DNA of 64,000 nt, taken from Ostreiculturibacter nitratireducens. Its GTDB lineage: Bacteria > Pseudomonadota > Alphaproteobacteria > Rhodobacterales > Rhodobacteraceae. Shown here piece by piece: positions 62,216 through 64,000 of this stretch. Each line of letters opens with the position of its first letter. Position 1 is the first letter of the stretch. Both the position numbers and the translations under genes were made by a program. The notes beneath the pieces are model-generated. The model saw only the letters and a list, made by a program, of their open reading frames with translations. It ran no database searches and was not told the DNA's origin. The stretch lies in NCBI RefSeq assembly GCF_032670585.1, contig NZ_JAVQHL010000002.1, positions 806,001-870,000 on the forward strand. Direction: 5' to 3'.

Positions 62216-62287
62216 GATCTCTATCCCAAGCTGGAACCCCGCTCCGATTCTGCGGCGCGGCATAATCAGGCCAGCACGGAGGCACCC

Positions 62288-63580
<1,293 letters not shown>

Positions 63581-63591
63581 GACACCGATCC

Positions 63592-63639
63592 GCCGCCCGT
63601 GCCCGGGACAGAGTTCCGCGGCACGGGCGGCTTTTTTTT
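63592..63639 (+). terminator. Strong rho-independent terminator after ccr
   Basis: A perfect 12-bp stem, GCCGCCCGTGCC (63592-63603) and GGCACGGGCGGC (63620-63631), is followed by eight T (63632-63639). Confidence 0.92.
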
Positions 63640-63774
63640 GACCTAGCGGGAATCCGACATTCGACTGGCCTGCCCCCGCCATTTTCGGGGAATTGAAATT
63701 CTGCCGAACCGTGCGGAAGATGTTCACGTTCTGATTGTATAACGACAAAAAACACACTTCACGCGAGTTCCCGA

Positions 63775-63993
63775 ATGACCTACGCTTGGATTCTGGATGT
63801 GCTGGACGACCTAAGGTCCTTCGCCGCCGCCAATGGTCTGCCAGACCTGGCGGAGCGACTGGATGACGCAAGCCTGCTTGCCGCGGAAGAGATCGCGCAG
63901 CTTTCCGAAAAACCGCCGGCGCGGCAGACGGAGGCACATGCGCAAACGGCTCGAACCCGTCATCGAGGCATTGCAGCGCACGACAACGCTTGA
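63775..63993 (+). CDS. Small protein of unknown function
   Basis: A 72-residue reading frame. The first half (ILDVLDDLRSFAAANGLPDLAERLDDASLLAAEEIAQL) reads as two amphipathic helices and looks coding; the second half is Arg/Ala/His-rich and overlaps the next gene start. The reading may end in low-complexity sequence because the true C-terminus is in that overlap. No family recognised. Confidence 0.55.
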   Translation: MTYAWILDVLDDLRSFAAANGLPDLAERLDDASLLAAEEIAQLSEKPPARQTEAHAQTARTRHRGIAAHDNA

Positions 63994-64000
63994 GGATTTG
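63938..64000 (+). CDS. Start of an unidentified gene, cut by the window end
   Basis: ATG at 63938 directly after GACGGAGGCAC, a strong ribosome binding site, opens a frame of 21 residues (MRKRLEPVIEALQRTTTLED and onward) to the window end. The sequence resembles the N-terminal helix of LuxR-type autoinducer-binding regulators, but this is too short for a firm call. It overlaps the preceding small gene by 56 bp. Confidence 0.4.
   Translation, partial: MRKRLEPVIEALQRTTTLEDL

Overview
The window is GC-rich chromosomal DNA from an alphaproteobacterium, most likely a Rhodobacterales member (Rhodobacteraceae/Paracoccaceae, Roseobacter-like). The evidence is the gene order mdh-(exported protein)-sucC-sucD-sucA-sucB-lpdA, the cluster sdhCDA-(two lipoproteins)-sdhB, and the ethylmalonyl-CoA pathway genes ccr, ecm, mch and a malyl-CoA lyase/thioesterase paralogue. 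Small families typical of this order also occur (a TIGR02300-type zinc ribbon protein, DUF1737, DUF6455, NnrU). There is no prophage, insertion sequence, CRISPR array or rRNA. Two tRNA genes are present: Met-CAT and Ala-GGC.

Layout. 0-5 kb: the end of an L,D-transpeptidase gene, then mnmH and a selD fused to a flavoprotein domain facing each other (selenouridine tRNA modification), a sugar-nucleotide epimerase and tRNA-Met. 5-7.4 kb: a LysR regulator, a DoxX protein and a two-domain VOC protein. 7.6-13.5 kb: a catabolic operon with three SDR dehydrogenases, a TIM-barrel protein, a trimethylamine-methyltransferase-family protein and an enolase-superfamily protein that closely resembles 4-hydroxyproline betaine 2-epimerase (HpbD). 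13.6-17.1 kb: divergent katG/oxyR. 17.2-26.4 kb: a GntR-dapA-like-ALDH-FAD oxidoreductase operon diverging from a betaine ABC transporter (proVWX-like), followed by a GlxA-type regulator. Together the 7.6-13.5 and 17.6-25.4 kb blocks contain most steps expected for uptake and breakdown of a proline or hydroxyproline betaine to 2-oxoglutarate.

26.8-48.4 kb is the central-carbon core: a GntR regulator, then lpdA, sucB, sucA, sucD, sucC, an exported protein and mdh on the minus strand; then, on the plus strand, a malyl-CoA lyase/thioesterase, NnrU, DUF1737 and mch followed by the sdh operon. The most striking non-coding signal is a pair of perfect GTGATCAC palindromes, exactly 21 bp apart, upstream of both sucC and sdhC. 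A single further copy lies just before the GntR gene that sits beside lpdA. I found these five copies and no others when reading the window by eye.

48.5-58.5 kb is accessory: an alpha/beta-hydrolase fused to a LuxR DNA-binding domain with a Cys at the nucleophile position, a small exported protein sharing an 18-bp upstream motif with it, a BNR-repeat protein, a DEAD-box helicase, a second hydrolase, a DUF1989 protein, an aldo/keto reductase, a divergent SHMT-fold enzyme and an HD-domain protein. 58.6-63.6 kb returns to the ethylmalonyl-CoA pathway: ecm, a PlsB-like acyltransferase and ccr, with related GCAA/TTGC palindromes in both intergenic regions. The window ends in a small ORF and the start of another gene.

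Limits: assignments rest on reading protein sequences and motifs without database searches. Most central-metabolism calls are secure. Substrate assignments in the betaine-like clusters and all operators and promoters are inference.
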